Shown piece by piece: positions 62,255 through 64,000 of a stretch of DNA of 64,000 nucleotides. The notes beneath the pieces were generated by a model. That model had not been told where the DNA came from. It made no database searches and was given only the letters and a program-made list of their open reading frames with translations. Both the position numbers and the translations under genes were made by a program. The stretch is from DSXH01 sp020724325 (GTDB lineage Bacteria > Bacteroidota > Ignavibacteria > Ignavibacteriales > Melioribacteraceae). Numbering within the stretch: position 1 is the stretch's first letter; the number at the start of each line of letters is the position of its first letter. Location of the stretch: contig JBFLYW010000003.1 of assembly GCA_040756515.1 (NCBI GenBank), forward strand, positions 133,597 through 197,596. Direction: 5' to 3'.

Positions 62255-63961
62255 TTAACTCAAATTCATCAATTCTTTGGCGCTGTTAAGAGCAACTTTT
62301 GTAATCTTTTCGCCGCTAATTAGTTTTGCCACTTCGTTAATCCTTTCATTATTCTTTAGCATTCTTATATTGCTTACTACCCTGTCACCCAATTTTCTCT
62401 TTTCAACTGCAAAATGATAATCCGATATTCCAGCAATCTGTGGTAAATGTGTAATTGCAATAATCTGGTGGAATGATGCGAGTGATTTAAGCGAGTGCCC
62501 TACTTTTTGCGCTATTCGTCCGCTTATACCTGTATCGATTTCATCGAAGATGAGAATAGGAAGGTTATCGGATTTGGCAAGAATTGATTTTAAGGCGAGC
62601 ATAATTCTGGAGACTTCTCCGCCAGAGGCAACTTTTACTAATGGTTTTGCATCTTCACCAATGTTAGTTGAAATAAAAAATTCAATTTTATCATAACCAT
62701 TTGCATCGCAAATAAAATTTTTGTCATCAACAATTATGAAATTTTCTTCCTGTAGCCCGGCTGTCTGATTCTCAAACCTTATTTCAAAATTTGAATCCGT
62801 AATACCAAGGTTAACCAACAACTCTTCTACTTCCTTTTTAACCTTTTTAGCCAAAGATTTTCTGTTTACAGAAATTTTCTTTGCAATTACTCCGCATTCT
62901 TTCCTAAGTGAATTAATCTCCTTATTAAGCTCCGATATTTTATCAGAAAAGTTTTCTGCCAGTTCAAATTCCTTACCAATTTTTTCTCGATGATCAATCA
63001 CAGATTTCAATGTTCCGCCATATTTTTTCTTCAGCAAATTCAACAAGCCGATTCGAATTCGTGTTTTTTCAACTGTATCAGGGTCCAAATCAATTCTGTC
63101 TTTGTAGGTTCTTACGAATTCAGAAATATCTGATAGTATGGCAAATAAAGATTCGCTTTCGTTTACTTTCTCAGTAAAAGAGTTATCAATTTTTGATAGT
63201 TCGACCAGCTTATTTTTAATGCCCGAAACTCTACCCATTATAGAATCTTCGTTCTCGTAGATCGAATCGTAAATTTCATTTGCTACAGTCAATAATTTTT
63301 CGGAATTCTCTAAAATCTTCAATTCATTCTCAAGTTTAACATCCTCTTCCGGTTCAGGCAAAATTTCATCAATCTCTTTTATCTGGAATTCATATAGACC
63401 TTTTCTTTCTTTTATATCGTATTCTTTTTTTGTGAGTTCTTTTAATTCTCTAAGCATAGTGGTCAGTTTATCATACTTTGATCTGTAGCTTTCAATAATG
63501 CTGTGGTCTTCCGAAATTTCATCAAGTAATTCGATATGAGTCTCTACCTTTAACAATGATTGGTGTTCGTGCTGCCCATGAAGGTCGACCAATAAATCAC
63601 CAACTTCTTTAATTAGATTTAGTGTGACCGGAGTGTCATTTAGAAAGCATCTGTTGGTACCTTTTAAGAATACTTCTCTGCGTACAATTAATTCGCTATT
63701 AGATTCAATTTCATTTTCTGACAATAAGCTAAGTACTTTTTTATTACCTTCGATATCGAATATACCTTCCACAATCGATTTTTCTGCGCCTTTTCTTACA
63801 ATTTCTGTTGAAGCCCTTTCGCCAAGCAAAAGTCCCATAGCATCTATAAGAATTGATTTGCCAGCGCCAGTTTCACCTGTAATAATATTTAATCCTTTTC
63901 CAAACTCAACCTGAATATTTTCTATGAGTGCGTAATCTTTGATTAGTATTGACTTGAGCAT
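62255..63961 (-). CDS. recN: DNA repair protein RecN
   Basis: SMC-like ATPase in double-strand break repair. Walker A GETGAGKSIL (about 34-43), a long coiled-coil middle (about 150-380), signature region VASGGEVSRIMLAL and Walker B LPILIFDEIDTGISG. 568 residues. Start ATG at 63961 (MLKSILIKDYALIENI); a TTG two codons earlier also exists. Its promoter would be outside the window. Confidence 0.95.
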   Translation of the reverse strand: MLKSILIKDYALIENIQVEFGKGLNIITGETGAGKSILIDAMGLLLGERASTEIVRKGAEKSIVEGIFDIEGNKKVLSLLSENEIESNSELIVRREVFLKGTNRCFLNDTPVTLNLIKEVGDLLVDLHGQHEHQSLLKVETHIELLDEISEDHSIIESYRSKYDKLTTMLRELKELTKKEYDIKERKGLYEFQIKEIDEILPEPEEDVKLENELKILENSEKLLTVANEIYDSIYENEDSIMGRVSGIKNKLVELSKIDNSFTEKVNESESLFAILSDISEFVRTYKDRIDLDPDTVEKTRIRIGLLNLLKKKYGGTLKSVIDHREKIGKEFELAENFSDKISELNKEINSLRKECGVIAKKISVNRKSLAKKVKKEVEELLVNLGITDSNFEIRFENQTAGLQEENFIIVDDKNFICDANGYDKIEFFISTNIGEDAKPLVKVASGGEVSRIMLALKSILAKSDNLPILIFDEIDTGISGRIAQKVGHSLKSLASFHQIIAITHLPQIAGISDYHFAVEKRKLGDRVVSNIRMLKNNERINEVAKLISGEKITKVALNSAKELMNLS

Positions 63962-64000
63962 TTGCAATAGTTTTGTTTAGTGCGAATATTGTGAATGAGA

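Noticed and set aside
1..64000. CRISPR arrays, insertion sequences, prophage or defence systems
   Set aside because: No direct-repeat arrays with spacers, transposases or typical defence genes occur; the only recombinase is a chromosomal XerD with full housekeeping context.

Overview
The window is a dense, mostly housekeeping stretch of a low-GC, Gram-negative-type genome. It holds about 57 protein genes, no rRNA or tRNA genes, no insertion sequences, no CRISPR array and no gene-free stretch over about 215 bases. Lipid A genes (lpxB, lpxK), msbA, LolA, an O-antigen-ligase-like protein and outer-membrane barrels show a double membrane. Few Shine-Dalgarno sites, frequent TTG starts, and promoter-like pairs of the form TTTG-N19-21-TAnnTTTG point to the Bacteroidota/Chlorobiota side of the tree. 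Gene content fits an Ignavibacteria-like organism best; that placement is inference.

Layout. (1) 10-4141 (+): HAD phosphatase, isoprenylcysteine-methyltransferase-like membrane protein, lpxB, a DUF374 acyltransferase and lpxK, tightly overlapping. (2) 4178-12832 (+): ppdK, a cluster of three hairpins, queA-ispD, plsY-gpsA, recG. (3) 12961-16746 (+): two paralogous ATP-grasp ligases, a GNAT acetyltransferase and a lysine-2,3-aminomutase-like radical SAM enzyme with its own promoter candidate and a terminator; this is the best candidate for an undescribed pathway. (4) 28110-16840 (-): HAD, pgpH, xerD, a SPOR-like/propeller lipoprotein, msbA, an O-antigen ligase with a large inserted soluble region, GT2, nadK, thioredoxin-like protein. 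(5) 35147-28234 (-): ECF sigma and probable anti-sigma, rpmE, rsmB, rodZ-like, ligA, a small orphan protein, STAS protein. (6) 46639-35240 (-): tal, gcvT, comB, ftsK, lolA, flippase-like protein, barrel protein, uppP, cyclophilin lipoprotein, NSS transporter with an unlisted 37-codon small subunit, holA. (7) 49429-46725 (-): dusB, rng. (8) 58421-49546 (-): the classic rimP-nusA-infB-rbfA-truB-ribF-rpsO-pnp translation/RNA operon, preceded by a promoter-like pair and a GC hairpin with a U-tract just before rimP. (9) 58658-63961: SIMPL protein, hemW, SCP2-like protein (+), a DUF6588-like outer-membrane protein, recN.

Taken together, regions 1, 4 and 6 build and export lipid A and surface glycan and recycle the undecaprenyl carrier. 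Regions 5 and 8 supply ribosome, transcription and RNA-processing factors. Region 3 looks like a small self-contained biosynthetic unit that probably makes a beta-lysine-derived, acetylated peptide or conjugate; the product cannot be read from sequence.
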